Translations under genes and position numbers: made by a program
Assembly (NCBI GenBank): GCA_013322215.1
Contig: JAAMEZ010000003.1
Span: 62,001-126,000 of the forward strand
From: Martinezella rhizogenes
GTDB lineage: Bacteria; Pseudomonadota; Alphaproteobacteria; Rhizobiales; Rhizobiaceae
Reading direction: 5' to 3'
DNA: 64,000 nucleotides
Part shown: piece after piece, positions 26,879 through 35,743 of the stretch
Numbering within the stretch: the stretch's first letter is position 1
Layout of the letters: every line of letters begins with the position of its first letter
The notes under the pieces: generated by a model
What the model saw: the letters and a program-made list of their open reading frames with translations, nothing else
Told to the model about the DNA's origin: nothing
Database searches by the model: none

Positions 26879-27334
26879 TTAACGGGCGTTGTACTTCGCA
26901 TCGACCTCGTTCATGGCCTTGACGTTACCGGCCGAACGGCCGTTCTCGTCAAAGGTCTGCGCCAGGAAGGCGTCGGCGATTGCTTTGGCGAGTTCGGTGC
27001 CGATGACGCGGGCGCCCATGGTGATGATCTGGGCGTTGTTCGAGAGCGCTGCGCGCTCTGCCGAATAGGTATCATGGGTGAGTGCGGCGCGAATACCCGG
27101 CACCTTGTTGGCCGAGATGCAGACACCGATGCCCGTACCACAGACGAGGATCGCTTTGTCATAGGTGCCATCGACGACGCCGGAGGCGACGCGGTCGGCG
27201 AGATTGGCATAAAATGCATCCGGGCCTTCATCAGTGCGCGACACTTCGCTCACCTCGAAACGGTCCTTCAGATGATCGGCAAGAACCTTGGCGAGGCCTT
27301 CGCCGGCGCTGTCTCCAGCAATAGCAAGCTTCAT
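26879..27334 (-). CDS. rpiB: RpiB-family sugar-phosphate isomerase (erythrose-4-phosphate isomerase type)
   Basis: A 151-residue RpiB/LacAB-fold protein with active-site Cys in [31 protein letters not shown]. In the ery loci of Brucella and rhizobia the linked RpiB homologue (EryI) converts an erythrulose phosphate to D-erythrose 4-phosphate, the exit point into the pentose phosphate pathway; I infer the same here. It ends the minus-strand ery operon, 10 bases after the tpi-like gene. Confidence 0.88.
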   Translation of the reverse strand: MKLAIAGDSAGEGLAKVLADHLKDRFEVSEVSRTDEGPDAFYANLADRVASGVVDGTYDKAILVCGTGIGVCISANKVPGIRAALTHDTYSAERAALSNNAQIITMGARVIGTELAKAIADAFLAQTFDENGRSAGNVKAMNEVDAKYNAR

Positions 27335-27344
27335 GATATGTCTC

Positions 27345-28115
27345 CTAGAGTTTGGCGGCGCACTTGGCGAGAATGTCGAGGTAACCTTCGACGTTCCAGG
27401 CCGAGCGGCCGATAAAGAGCCCGTCTACGTGCGGGCAGGATATGAGTTCTTCACAATTTTGCGGATTGACTGATCCGCCGTAGAGGCATGGAATCTTTCG
27501 GCCGAGCACCTTTCGCGCGACCGCAATGATTTCGGCCTGGCGCGCATCGGCATAGGAAGGCTCGGCGGGTATCCCCTTTTCGCCGATCGCCCAGACCGGC
27601 TCATAGGCGAGCAGAATTTCGGCCTGCTTCTGCTCATCCGAGAGCTTCGATAGAGCTCCAATAACCTGCTCGCTCAGGATTTCCGTTGCGCGGCCGCTCT
27701 CGCGGTCGGCCAATGTCTCGCCGATGCAGATGAGCGGGATCAATCCGTGACGGACGGCTGCTTCGGTCTTCAGGCCGACAGTCTCATTGGTCTCGCCAAA
27801 AAACTCGCGACGCTCCGAATGACCGAGCTCGACGATGTCGAGATTGCAATCCTTCAGCATCAGCGGAGAGATTTCCCCCGTCCAGGCGCCCTGATCGGCC
27901 CAATGCATGTTCTGAGCGCCGACCTTGACTGAGCTTTCCGACAGGATCGACTTGACCTCGCGCGCGGCGGTGAACGGCGGAATGATGAAGCGCTGGATGC
28001 GGGGATCGCGCAAGGCATCGGCGGCATACAGCGCTTCAGCAAAGGCGCGCGCCTCGGCAAGCGTCTTGTTCATCTTCCAGCTCGTGCCGATCCAATAGCG
28101 AGGCTTCTCTGTCAT
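27345..28115 (-). CDS. tpiA: triosephosphate-isomerase homologue of the erythritol pathway
   Basis: A 256-residue TIM with catalytic Lys in GTSWKMNKT (residue about 13), His in [13 protein letters not shown] and Glu in [10 protein letters not shown]. In ery operons this paralogue (EryH/TpiA2) isomerises a 3-tetrulose-phosphate rather than serving glycolysis. Context makes that the likely role. Its ATG overlaps the DeoR stop by 4 bases. Confidence 0.88.
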   Translation of the reverse strand: MTEKPRYWIGTSWKMNKTLAEARAFAEALYAADALRDPRIQRFIIPPFTAAREVKSILSESSVKVGAQNMHWADQGAWTGEISPLMLKDCNLDIVELGHSERREFFGETNETVGLKTEAAVRHGLIPLICIGETLADRESGRATEILSEQVIGALSKLSDEQKQAEILLAYEPVWAIGEKGIPAEPSYADARQAEIIAVARKVLGRKIPCLYGGSVNPQNCEELISCPHVDGLFIGRSAWNVEGYLDILAKCAAKL

Positions 28116-28888
28116 GTCATATCCTGGTTCGAGGCGATGGTAAGGGCGATGCCGTCGCGGCGAAATTGCTCGGCAATGGCGGCATCTGGCGCGTGATCGG
28201 TAATCACGGCATCGAAATCGGTAAGATCGGCCATCACATGCAGGGCGGTATGCCCGATGCGCTGATGACTGACGAGCAGGCAGCTTTTAGCGGCCGATGC
28301 AATCATTGCCCGCTTCGTGCGCACGACATTATCATCCATGTGATAGGCAAGCTTGCCGGAAACGGCTGGCGTCGACAGGAAGGCGATATCAGCGCGCAGC
28401 CGCGACAATGCCTCTTCGGTGACGACGCCCAAAAAGGCATTGAACTTGGCGGAATAGACGCCGCCGAGCGCGATCAGCGTGATGCCGCTTTCGCTCTTCA
28501 TGCGGTCTATGATTGCAGCATTGTTGGTGATCAGCGTCAGGGGCCGCTTTTGCAGCAGCATCTCGCCGAGAACGGCGGCCATGGATCCGTCATTGATCAT
28601 GACGGTCATGCCGGGCTCGACCAGCTCGAGCGCCGAGCGCGCCATGGCAAGCTTTTCGTCATGGTCCTGGCGCTCGCGGAAACGGAAGTCGCTTTCGAAC
28701 TGGGTGCCGGCATCGATGGTCGCGCCACCACGAACCTTGCGCAGCACGCCAGCCTGCTCGAGATCGTCGAGATCGCGGTGGATCGTCATCTTGGACACGA
28801 CGAAACGGTCGGCCAGATCGTCGAGATCGACGGTCTTATGCTCGACGAGCAGATTGATGATCGATTGCTGGCGCTCTTCGCGTTTCAC
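28112..28888 (-). CDS. DeoR-family transcriptional regulator of the ery operon
   Basis: A 258-residue protein. The DeoR HTH reads KREERQQSIINLLVEHKTVDLDDLADRFVVSKMTIHRDLDDLEQAGVLRKVRGGATI, followed by a sugar-phosphate-binding domain (MTVMINDGSMAAVLGEML). Its stop overlaps the tpi start. The 114-bp spacer to eryD is AT-rich and may carry an internal promoter. Linked DeoR genes in rhizobial ery loci are called eryR; I infer equivalence. Confidence 0.88.
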   Translation of the reverse strand: MKREERQQSIINLLVEHKTVDLDDLADRFVVSKMTIHRDLDDLEQAGVLRKVRGGATIDAGTQFESDFRFRERQDHDEKLAMARSALELVEPGMTVMINDGSMAAVLGEMLLQKRPLTLITNNAAIIDRMKSESGITLIALGGVYSAKFNAFLGVVTEEALSRLRADIAFLSTPAVSGKLAYHMDDNVVRTKRAMIASAAKSCLLVSHQRIGHTALHVMADLTDFDAVITDHAPDAAIAEQFRRDGIALTIASNQDMT

Positions 28889-29002
28889 CTTGCACTCCGG
28901 CCATTGGCCCGAAATGGAACTCAGAAAAATATAACACTAAAATCTCACAATTCAACATTTCTATTGTTACATTGAGATGAATTCGTGTTTCCACGGACAG
29001 GA

Positions 29003-29947
29003 TCACACCTGATCCTTCAGCAATGTCCGCGCCGTTTTCTCGTCCGTGATCAAACCATAAAGACAGCGGCTCTTGAGGACGGCGCGGATGGCCTCGACCT
29101 TCGGCAATCCGCCGGAAAGCGCCACCAGCCGCTCGCCCTTCGTGCGCGGCAAGGAGGCAGACAATGTGCGAGAGGTCAGCGTGGTCTCAAGGATATTGCC
29201 GTCGGCATCAAAGAAATGGCCGAGAATTTCGCCAACGCCGCCGGCCGCGGTAATCTCCTTGATCTCCTTCGGCTCGACCATGCCCGACAAGACAAGCTGC
29301 GCATCCGTATCGACGGTGCCGAGACCGACGAGCTTGAGATCGGCGCCGTTTGCAAGATCGAAGACTTCCTTCACGCCACGCTGGGCAAGCAGCACGTCGC
29401 GGTCTTCCCTCGTATTGGCGAAGAAGGGCACCGGCATGACATGCGATTGCATCCCGGTCTTTTCCGCAATGCGATGCATCACATCATAGGGGTTGGCCGC
29501 ATAGTTTCGCGTCAAGCCGCCAAGCAGCGAGACGAAACGCAAATCCTTGGCGCTGACGCGTGCCATGTGATGGACGGCCGAAGACAATGTTCGGCCATGG
29601 CCGAGGCCGATGACCTTGTTGTTGCCACCCTCGATCTCCCGGCGCAAGAAACCGGCGCCGGCCTGTCCGAGCGCTCGAAACTCGAAGCCTTCCTCGCCGA
29701 GATCGGGCGCGACCTCGCAATATTGCAGGCCGAAGCGTGCCGAAAGCTGCGTCTCAAGCTCGACGCATTCGACGATATCGCCATCGATCGTCACCTTGAC
29801 GACGCCTTCGGCGACGGCACGCGCGATCAGCCGGTGCGCCTTCACCGAGGGAACGCCGAGACGCTTTGCCACCTCAGACTGGGTCAGTCCGCCGGCATAG
29901 TGCAACCAGGCCGCCCGCACGGCAAGCGAAGCATCTGCATCCGTCAT
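29003..29947 (-). CDS. eryD: SorC-family regulator, erythritol repressor
   Basis: A 314-residue protein. The N-terminal HTH reads VRAAWLHYAGGLTQSEVAKRLGVPSVKAHRLIARAVAEGVVKV, and the SorC sugar-binding domain contains VIGLGHGRTLSSAV and LVALSGGLPKVEAIRAVL. In Brucella and R. leguminosarum EryD represses the ery operon and responds to erythritol. Position after eryC matches eryABCD order. Confidence 0.9.
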   Translation of the reverse strand: MTDADASLAVRAAWLHYAGGLTQSEVAKRLGVPSVKAHRLIARAVAEGVVKVTIDGDIVECVELETQLSARFGLQYCEVAPDLGEEGFEFRALGQAGAGFLRREIEGGNNKVIGLGHGRTLSSAVHHMARVSAKDLRFVSLLGGLTRNYAANPYDVMHRIAEKTGMQSHVMPVPFFANTREDRDVLLAQRGVKEVFDLANGADLKLVGLGTVDTDAQLVLSGMVEPKEIKEITAAGGVGEILGHFFDADGNILETTLTSRTLSASLPRTKGERLVALSGGLPKVEAIRAVLKSRCLYGLITDEKTARTLLKDQV

Positions 29948-30023
29948 CGACCGTTCCTTTTCATTTCACTCCGCATGATCCCTCGCCTGTCTTTTTCCGG
30001 CACGTTTCCGATCCCGGCAACCT

Positions 30024-30035
30024 CTCCGATCGGAG
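30024..30035. promoter_or_regulatory. 12-bp palindrome CTCCGATCGGAG between eryC and eryD
   Basis: A perfect palindrome in the 132-bp spacer between eryC and eryD, about 77 bases before the eryD start. It may be an operator or a small attenuating structure inside the operon. A related AATCGGAGAA string occurs at about 38397 in the eryF-eryG spacer. Confidence 0.3.
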
Positions 30036-30079
30036 AATAAGAGCTGCCCCACGGAATCGGGACTCGGCCGCTCCAGCGG

Positions 30080-31012
30080 CTAGATATGCAAGTCGCTGGC
30101 GCCAGTGTCGATATGAGGCGCCCAGAAGGCGATACTTTCGGCAATCTGCGAGATGACCTCGCGATCGTTGGGTTCGCGCTCCTTGAAGGAGAGTTCCAGG
30201 CAGATTTCGTTATCCCTGGCGCCGCCTTCGGCAAAAGCCTTCAGCAGCGGCTCCGGCTGGATACGGCCCTTGGCATTGAATTCCGCCGTGAAGGGGCGAT
30301 GCCCACCCTTATCCATCAGGCTCTGCTTGATATGGATGATCGGCGAGACCTTGGGGACCGCACGCGCCCAGGCATAAGGATCATAATCATCGGGATTGGA
30401 CGAGGTGACATCGCCATGATCGATATCGGCCATCATCCACATGGGGATGGCGAAAGGGGCCTTCGTCAATCTGCCCTGCAGCGAAACGCAAGCCTCGATG
30501 GTCTCGCCGAATTCGCGGCCGATGCTCATCGGCTCCCAGAAAATATAAGAGAGGCCGGCAGCGCGGGCATGCTCGGCCACCTCGCCCCAGCAGTCGATGG
30601 CGATCTCAATCAGCTCCTCGCGTCGGACCGGATCGTCATAGTCCTTGTAGGTGAAGATCGCGAACTGCGTGCCGACGGAATGACCACCGAGATCGGCGGT
30701 GATATCGGCAAAGGTCTTGAACCAGTCGACATAATAGCGGCGGACATCCTTGTCCGGGTGGCCGAAATGGTTGAGACGGCCGTAGGGACCGGTCATCCCC
30801 GAGGTTACGCGGACGCCGGTCCGCTTCAGGGCCGCTCGCATGTCGCGCGTCAGCCGGCTGATAATCGGCGCCTGCCAGCTCGGGTTGATGAATTCATGCG
30901 TGAGCTGCAGGTCGCGGATGCGCAGATCGCGCGCAACCGTCTCGATCAGATCGACCGGCTCGGCAAAGCGGTTCACCAGCGGGTTGGTGTTGAGTGAAAG
31001 CGTCAAGGGCAT
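30080..31012 (-). CDS. eryC: EryC, tetrulose-phosphate epimerase/racemase-like TIM-barrel protein
   Basis: A 310-residue sugar-phosphate isomerase/epimerase-like barrel starting MPLTLSLNTNPLVNRFAEP. Metal-ligand-type segments include FWEPMSIGREFGE, WMMADIDHGDVTS and IHIKQSLMDKGGHRPF. Originally called erythrulose-1-phosphate dehydrogenase; later work on Brucella assigned EryC as a 3-tetrulose-4-phosphate racemase. The fold seen here (no Rossmann motif) agrees with the latter. The ATG at 31012 lies 28 bases after the eryB stop; the longer frame overlaps eryB. Confidence 0.9.
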   Translation of the reverse strand: MPLTLSLNTNPLVNRFAEPVDLIETVARDLRIRDLQLTHEFINPSWQAPIISRLTRDMRAALKRTGVRVTSGMTGPYGRLNHFGHPDKDVRRYYVDWFKTFADITADLGGHSVGTQFAIFTYKDYDDPVRREELIEIAIDCWGEVAEHARAAGLSYIFWEPMSIGREFGETIEACVSLQGRLTKAPFAIPMWMMADIDHGDVTSSNPDDYDPYAWARAVPKVSPIIHIKQSLMDKGGHRPFTAEFNAKGRIQPEPLLKAFAEGGARDNEICLELSFKEREPNDREVISQIAESIAFWAPHIDTGASDLHI

Positions 31013-31040
31013 ATATGGTCTCCCGGCAGGGGCTGTTGGT

Positions 31041-32552
31041 TCAGGCGGCGAGCGCCAGCTCGGCGTCAAACCAGGCAGCAAAAGCTGCCTTCTCTTCAGC
31101 CGTCATGCGCAAACCTTCCTTGGTGCGGCGCATCAGCACGTCTTCGGCCGCCTGCGCCCATTCGCAAGCTACGAGATAACGAACCTCAGCCTCATAGAGA
31201 TTGCCGCCGAAATGCCGGCCGAGCTCGGCCTGCGACGTCGCATTGCCAACGATCTGCCTGGTGCGGGCGCCATAGAGATGGCCGTAATGATTGACGAGCG
31301 CACGCGGCATCCAGGGATAGGCGGCACGCAGCGTGTCGGAAAAGGCGACATAATCGGCATTCGGGATCTCGCCGCCCGGCAGAACCGCACCCCGCGTCCA
31401 GTCGCCGCCCATCTTCGGGAAGAATTTGGTGAGCCGCTGCATGGCGTGTTCAGAGAGCTTGCGGAATGTCGTGATTTTGCCGCCGAAGACACTCAAGAGC
31501 GGTGCGCCGCCGGTCTCGTCGAGATCGAAGACGTAGTCGCGCGTGACGGCCGAAGGATTGCCCTTGCCGTCGTCGAACAGCGGCCGGACGCCGGAGAAGC
31601 TTTCAAGCACGTCGGAGCGGCGCAGCTTCTCCTTGAAATAGCGGTTTACGGCGGTGATCAGGTAGTCGATCTCCTTCTCGTCGGCCCTCACCTCTTCCGG
31701 CTTGCCTTCATAGGGAATATCGGTCGTACCGATCAGCGCCTTATCGCCTTCATAAGGGTTGATGAAGATCACGCGCTTGTCGTGATTCTGGACGAGATAG
31801 GCCTGCTGACCGGCCCAGAATTTCGGAACGATGATGTGGCTGCCCTTGACGAGCCGGACGCTGCGCTGGCTGTTCGAGCCAACGACACGGCCGATAATGT
31901 CGTTGACCCAGGGGCCGGCAGCATTCACCAGCACGCGGGCACGAACGGTCCGCACATCGCCGGAACGTTCGTCGCGCATCTGAACGACCCAGTTCCCCTG
32001 ATCGCGTCGCGCGCTGACGCAAGCCGTGCGGGTCAGGATCTGCGCACCTTTCGCCGAAGCATCGAGTGCATTGAGAACGACAAGCCGGGCGTCATCAACC
32101 CAACAGTCGGAATATTCGAAACCCTTCGAATACTGGTCGAGAATGGGGGCGCCTTCCGGATCGCGATTGAGATCCAGCGAACGCGTGCCCGGCAGCTTCT
32201 TGCGGCCGCCGAGATGATCGTAGAGGAAGAGGCCGAGCCGCACCAACCACGCAGGACGATCGGTCGGGCTGTGCGGCAGCACGAAACGCATTGGCCAGAT
32301 GATGTGGCTTGCCGAATTGAGCAACACCTCGCGCTCGATCAGGGCTTCGCGCACCAGGCGGAATTCGTAATATTCAAGATAGCGCAGGCCACCATGCACC
32401 AGTTTGCCGGAGCGCGAGGACGTTCCTTCCGCCAGGTCGCCCTTCTCGCACATCATCACCGAAAGGCCACGCCCGGCCGCATCACGAGCAATGCCGGCAC
32501 CATTGATGCCTCCGCCGATCACGAAAAGATCAAAGATTTCCGGTTCCATCAT
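31041..32552 (-). CDS. eryB: erythritol-4-phosphate dehydrogenase (GlpD-like)
   Basis: A 503-residue FAD-dependent dehydrogenase. The dinucleotide motif FVIGGGINGAGIARDAAGRG is near the N-terminus, followed by GTSSRSGKLVHGGLRYLE and VNAAGPWVNDIIGR, the GlpD pattern. In the ery pathway it oxidises L-erythritol 4-phosphate at the membrane, passing electrons to quinone. Position directly after eryA supports EryB rather than housekeeping GlpD. Start ambiguity of one codon (MM). Confidence 0.92.
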   Translation of the reverse strand: MMEPEIFDLFVIGGGINGAGIARDAAGRGLSVMMCEKGDLAEGTSSRSGKLVHGGLRYLEYYEFRLVREALIEREVLLNSASHIIWPMRFVLPHSPTDRPAWLVRLGLFLYDHLGGRKKLPGTRSLDLNRDPEGAPILDQYSKGFEYSDCWVDDARLVVLNALDASAKGAQILTRTACVSARRDQGNWVVQMRDERSGDVRTVRARVLVNAAGPWVNDIIGRVVGSNSQRSVRLVKGSHIIVPKFWAGQQAYLVQNHDKRVIFINPYEGDKALIGTTDIPYEGKPEEVRADEKEIDYLITAVNRYFKEKLRRSDVLESFSGVRPLFDDGKGNPSAVTRDYVFDLDETGGAPLLSVFGGKITTFRKLSEHAMQRLTKFFPKMGGDWTRGAVLPGGEIPNADYVAFSDTLRAAYPWMPRALVNHYGHLYGARTRQIVGNATSQAELGRHFGGNLYEAEVRYLVACEWAQAAEDVLMRRTKEGLRMTAEEKAAFAAWFDAELALAA

Positions 32553-32630
32553 GTCATGCTCCTAGGGATGCCTGAGGCATCATCAATTCAATCTTTAAGA
32601 GTGGCGCTCGCTCGCCGGTTCCCGTATCGG

Positions 32631-34181
32631 CTAATGCTGGGCCAGCTTGTCCCAGGCCGGCGCGATCGCCTGACGCACGTCCTTGTAGGCATCGAACAAG
32701 CGATCATAGCGCTCGACATTTGCCGGATCCGGCGCCTCGGCGTCACCAAGCAACGGTGTCACCCAGTCGGCAATACAGCTGTCCATGTCCTGATAGGCGC
32801 CGATCGAGACGGCCGCCATCATCGCGACACCGGCAGCCCCCGCCTCTTCGCGATCCGAAATCCGCACCGGTGCCTTGACGGCGGCCGACAGCGAACCACG
32901 CAGTGCACGCGACCGAGCGGCTCCTCCGGTGATACGCAGTTCTGAAGGCATGTCGCCCATGGCCGCGTAGCAATCCCGCGTTGCCATGCCGAGCCCTTCG
33001 ACCACGGCTCTCAGCATGTCGGCAAAACCATGCCGTGTCGAAAGTCCGGTAAAACCGGCACGCGCATGTGCATTCACGAAGGGACCGCGCTCTCCGGCCT
33101 CTGAAATATAAGGATGATAGAGAAGGTTCGTCGCACGCGTGTCGGCAAACCAGGAATCGATGCGGGGGATGAGATCCGAATAAGAAACCTGATTTCCGCC
33201 AGCAGACATCAGATCCGCAGCAATCTTGAGAATCCAGTCGATATTGATGGTCGCACCCATATTGGTCTGGACCTGCGTGACGATGCCGGGGATCGGCAAG
33301 GCAATGACATATCCCGTCCCCTCCTCGTTAAGCTGGACATCGGGCACGGCCTTGGCGCGCATATGCACGCCCGTCGATCCGATCGTCGAGCAGGCGGCGT
33401 TCTCGCCGCCAGTGCGCACGCCAGCGCCAAGCGCCGTCATGACCATATCGACATAACCCAGGCAGACCGGTGTTCCGGCAAGCAGGCCGGCGGCCTTGGC
33501 CGCAGCATCCGTCAGAGGATGACTGATCTCGGTTCCGTCGATGATCTCGGGCAGAAGCGAGCGCCGGCGGGCAAGGCCGAGCGCATCGATGACAACAGGA
33601 TCATATTGGCGACTACGGAAATTGCCGAAGGTAAAGCTTGCCTCGGACGGATCGGTGGCGCGGATGCCGGTGAGATTGAGATAGAGCCAGTCCTTGCAAT
33701 GGAGTGCCGTCTCCGCCCGATCGAGAAGCTCAGGCATGAAGCGATCCATATGGGCGAGCTGCGCACCCTGCTGGCAAGTATTGAGACCGGTGCCGGTCGC
33801 CTCGAAACGGGCGCGATTGCCAGCCGAAGCACCCAGACGTGTAACCGTCGCGACGGCGCGGGCGTCGAGCCAGAGCCAAGCGTCGTCGACAGGAGTATTG
33901 CCGGAACCGACAAGCCAGGTGCCGTCGCCCTGCCCCGTTACGGCGATCGCTGCCGTTCGGGCAGCAAGGTTGTCGACCTTTTCCCCAAGTCCGCGCAATG
34001 CGCTGACGCAGTCCGACCACGTCTGGCCGAGCGACTGCGTGACCGAGCCGTCTTCCCCCGTCTCGTAGCGATTGCGCGCCGAAGCGGAAGCGATCTGCCT
34101 TCCGGACAATTCGAAAGCAACCGCCTTCAAAACAGAAGTACCCGCATCGATCCCGATGATGATCCTGTCGCTCTTAGACAT
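32631..34181 (-). CDS. eryA: erythritol kinase (FGGY family)
   Basis: A 516-residue kinase phosphorylating erythritol. FGGY features: IIIGIDAGTSVLKAVAFELSG at the N-terminus, CLGYVDMVMTALGAGVRTGGENAACSTIGSTGVH in the centre and ELRITGGAARSRALRG near the C-terminus. The ATG at 34181 puts the phosphate-binding DAGTS loop at residue 13; the frame extends 16 codons further without conservation. It is the first gene of the minus-strand operon eryABCD-deoR-tpi-rpiB. Confidence 0.93.
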   Translation of the reverse strand: MSKSDRIIIGIDAGTSVLKAVAFELSGRQIASASARNRYETGEDGSVTQSLGQTWSDCVSALRGLGEKVDNLAARTAAIAVTGQGDGTWLVGSGNTPVDDAWLWLDARAVATVTRLGASAGNRARFEATGTGLNTCQQGAQLAHMDRFMPELLDRAETALHCKDWLYLNLTGIRATDPSEASFTFGNFRSRQYDPVVIDALGLARRRSLLPEIIDGTEISHPLTDAAAKAAGLLAGTPVCLGYVDMVMTALGAGVRTGGENAACSTIGSTGVHMRAKAVPDVQLNEEGTGYVIALPIPGIVTQVQTNMGATINIDWILKIAADLMSAGGNQVSYSDLIPRIDSWFADTRATNLLYHPYISEAGERGPFVNAHARAGFTGLSTRHGFADMLRAVVEGLGMATRDCYAAMGDMPSELRITGGAARSRALRGSLSAAVKAPVRISDREEAGAAGVAMMAAVSIGAYQDMDSCIADWVTPLLGDAEAPDPANVERYDRLFDAYKDVRQAIAPAWDKLAQH

Positions 34182-35086
34182 TGCACGCCAGCTCCGCCAT
34201 GCAGCACCCTGCGACAGGCGCATCAGCATAGATCACAAACATTTTCATTCCTCCCCACGCGGCCAAGGGCATAATCTACGCCAGGTCGCATTTATCGTCG
34301 CCATCGTACTCTCCACCCCAAAGGGAGGATCGCGAACGAAGCGCCAGCGCGCACCCGACACCAGCCACGCAACGGATCCGACACATAGCCGCAACCCATC
34401 AATCAGCTTGCGGCTTTATAACATAATCATATCGTTGATACAGTAATATTTTTCTGGTGTTGTAATTTTTTTCATATAAAATAAGTGCAGTTGATAGCTA
34501 AACCGCGGCAAGGAACGGCCCTGGCAACGCTATGCAAGAACACGGACCAACAACCGAGATCTCGCGGATTGAATCTGGGAGGCTGGCGGAAAGCTACAGG
34601 CGGCATTCTTATATTTCATAATTATACCAATTAATTACAAAGATAATTTGATGTGATATCGATCAAGAAGATGGCGATCGCTGAACCTCGAGATAAGGTC
34701 CATAGAGCGAAAGCTTCGAATATGAAAAGGCAAGAAGCACGGAGATCCACAGGGGCCGATCGAATACCAGATCCATTAAATCACGGTTGACACGCTCAAA
34801 GATTTATAACATATGAAATGCAGAAATTAACATACTTATATCACAAATGTCGCATGGATGCGGCGATTGTGAACCCAAGATGGGCGACTGGAGGAGACAG
34901 CCGTCCGCACGCTGAGGAGGCTCCTGATGTTGAATTTCCTTTCCGGTGAGGGCGTAGCAGCCCAAAGCCAAGCGGAGCGCTCAACGGTGCGAACGCGCAA
35001 GCCGGGCTTCCGTTAAGCCGGATCACGGCACTTTTCTCCCTTTCTCCATCAGGCAATCCGGCTGACATGCCCAAGGTCGTTTGAAC
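34182..35086. other. long AT-rich regulatory region between eryA and the transporter operon
   Basis: About 900 bases with no supported gene, separating the divergent eryA operon and the transporter operon. 34430-34850 is strikingly AT-rich against the GC-rich neighbourhood, consistent with two promoters plus EryD and DeoR sites. No perfect large palindrome stands out; TTGAT-N9-ATCAA near 34650 is a weak candidate. Confidence 0.5.
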
Positions 35087-35743
35087 ATGAATACGCAAGC
35101 TCAATACGCAACTGCCAAGCCGACGGGCTCCAAGCTGAAGATCGTCGCCAGCATCGCCGCAGCGGTGATCGTCATCGGCGCCATCGCCGCCGATACCAAG
35201 GTGATCAAGATCGGCTCGGCGCACGACGTGCGCGAGCAGGGCTTCCAGCCGGAAGCCTATGGCGCAGAGGAATTCCCGAAGGTGCAGACGGATGTCGAAA
35301 AGCGCGCCGTCGATGCGGTGACGCTCGCCACCGCCGTTCTCGCCGACAAGAAGGCGGCCGGCGCGAAATATGGCGTTGCGACTACAACAGGCCCCGTTCT
35401 TGCCGTCTCCTTGACTGGCACGTTCGGCGAACGCAAGGCCAACCTCAACGAATTCAAGGTCGACGGCATGCCTGACGGCATCACCGTTCGAGTTCAGACG
35501 GGTCCCGCAATCAACGGTACCGATCTTCGCGACGCCACAGGCAAGATCGAATTCGGCCAGTTCACCAACCAGATCGAATATCAGGACGCGGGTTCTGCCA
35601 TCAACAACGAGATGAAGAAGGCGACCCTTGGCGGCCTGGACCCGGAGAAGCTGACGGGCAAGACGGCGACGGTCGTTGGCGTTTTCAAGCTCATCAATCC
35701 GAAGAACTGGCTCATCACCCCGGTAAAGGTCGATGTGAAATGA
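35087..35743 (+). CDS. DUF2291-family membrane-anchored periplasmic protein of the erythritol transporter operon
   Basis: A 218-residue protein with one N-terminal transmembrane segment (KLKIVASIAAAVIVIGAIAAD) and a periplasmic domain typical of DUF2291 (TKVIKIGSAHDVR, LNEFKVDGMPDGITVRVQTGPAINGTDLRDATGKIEFGQFTNQIEYQDAG). DUF2291 genes regularly precede ribose-type ABC transporter genes. Function is unknown, perhaps substrate handling or assembly. It overlaps the ATPase start by 4 bases. Confidence 0.85.
   Translation: MNTQAQYATAKPTGSKLKIVASIAAAVIVIGAIAADTKVIKIGSAHDVREQGFQPEAYGAEEFPKVQTDVEKRAVDAVTLATAVLADKKAAGAKYGVATTTGPVLAVSLTGTFGERKANLNEFKVDGMPDGITVRVQTGPAINGTDLRDATGKIEFGQFTNQIEYQDAGSAINNEMKKATLGGLDPEKLTGKTATVVGVFKLINPKNWLITPVKVDVK

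Noticed and set aside
30840..32945. A 701-codon plus-strand open frame opposite eryC and eryB
   Set aside because: It is antisense to two well-supported enzymes and reads as low-complexity shadow sequence with no domain; high GC creates long antisense frames here.
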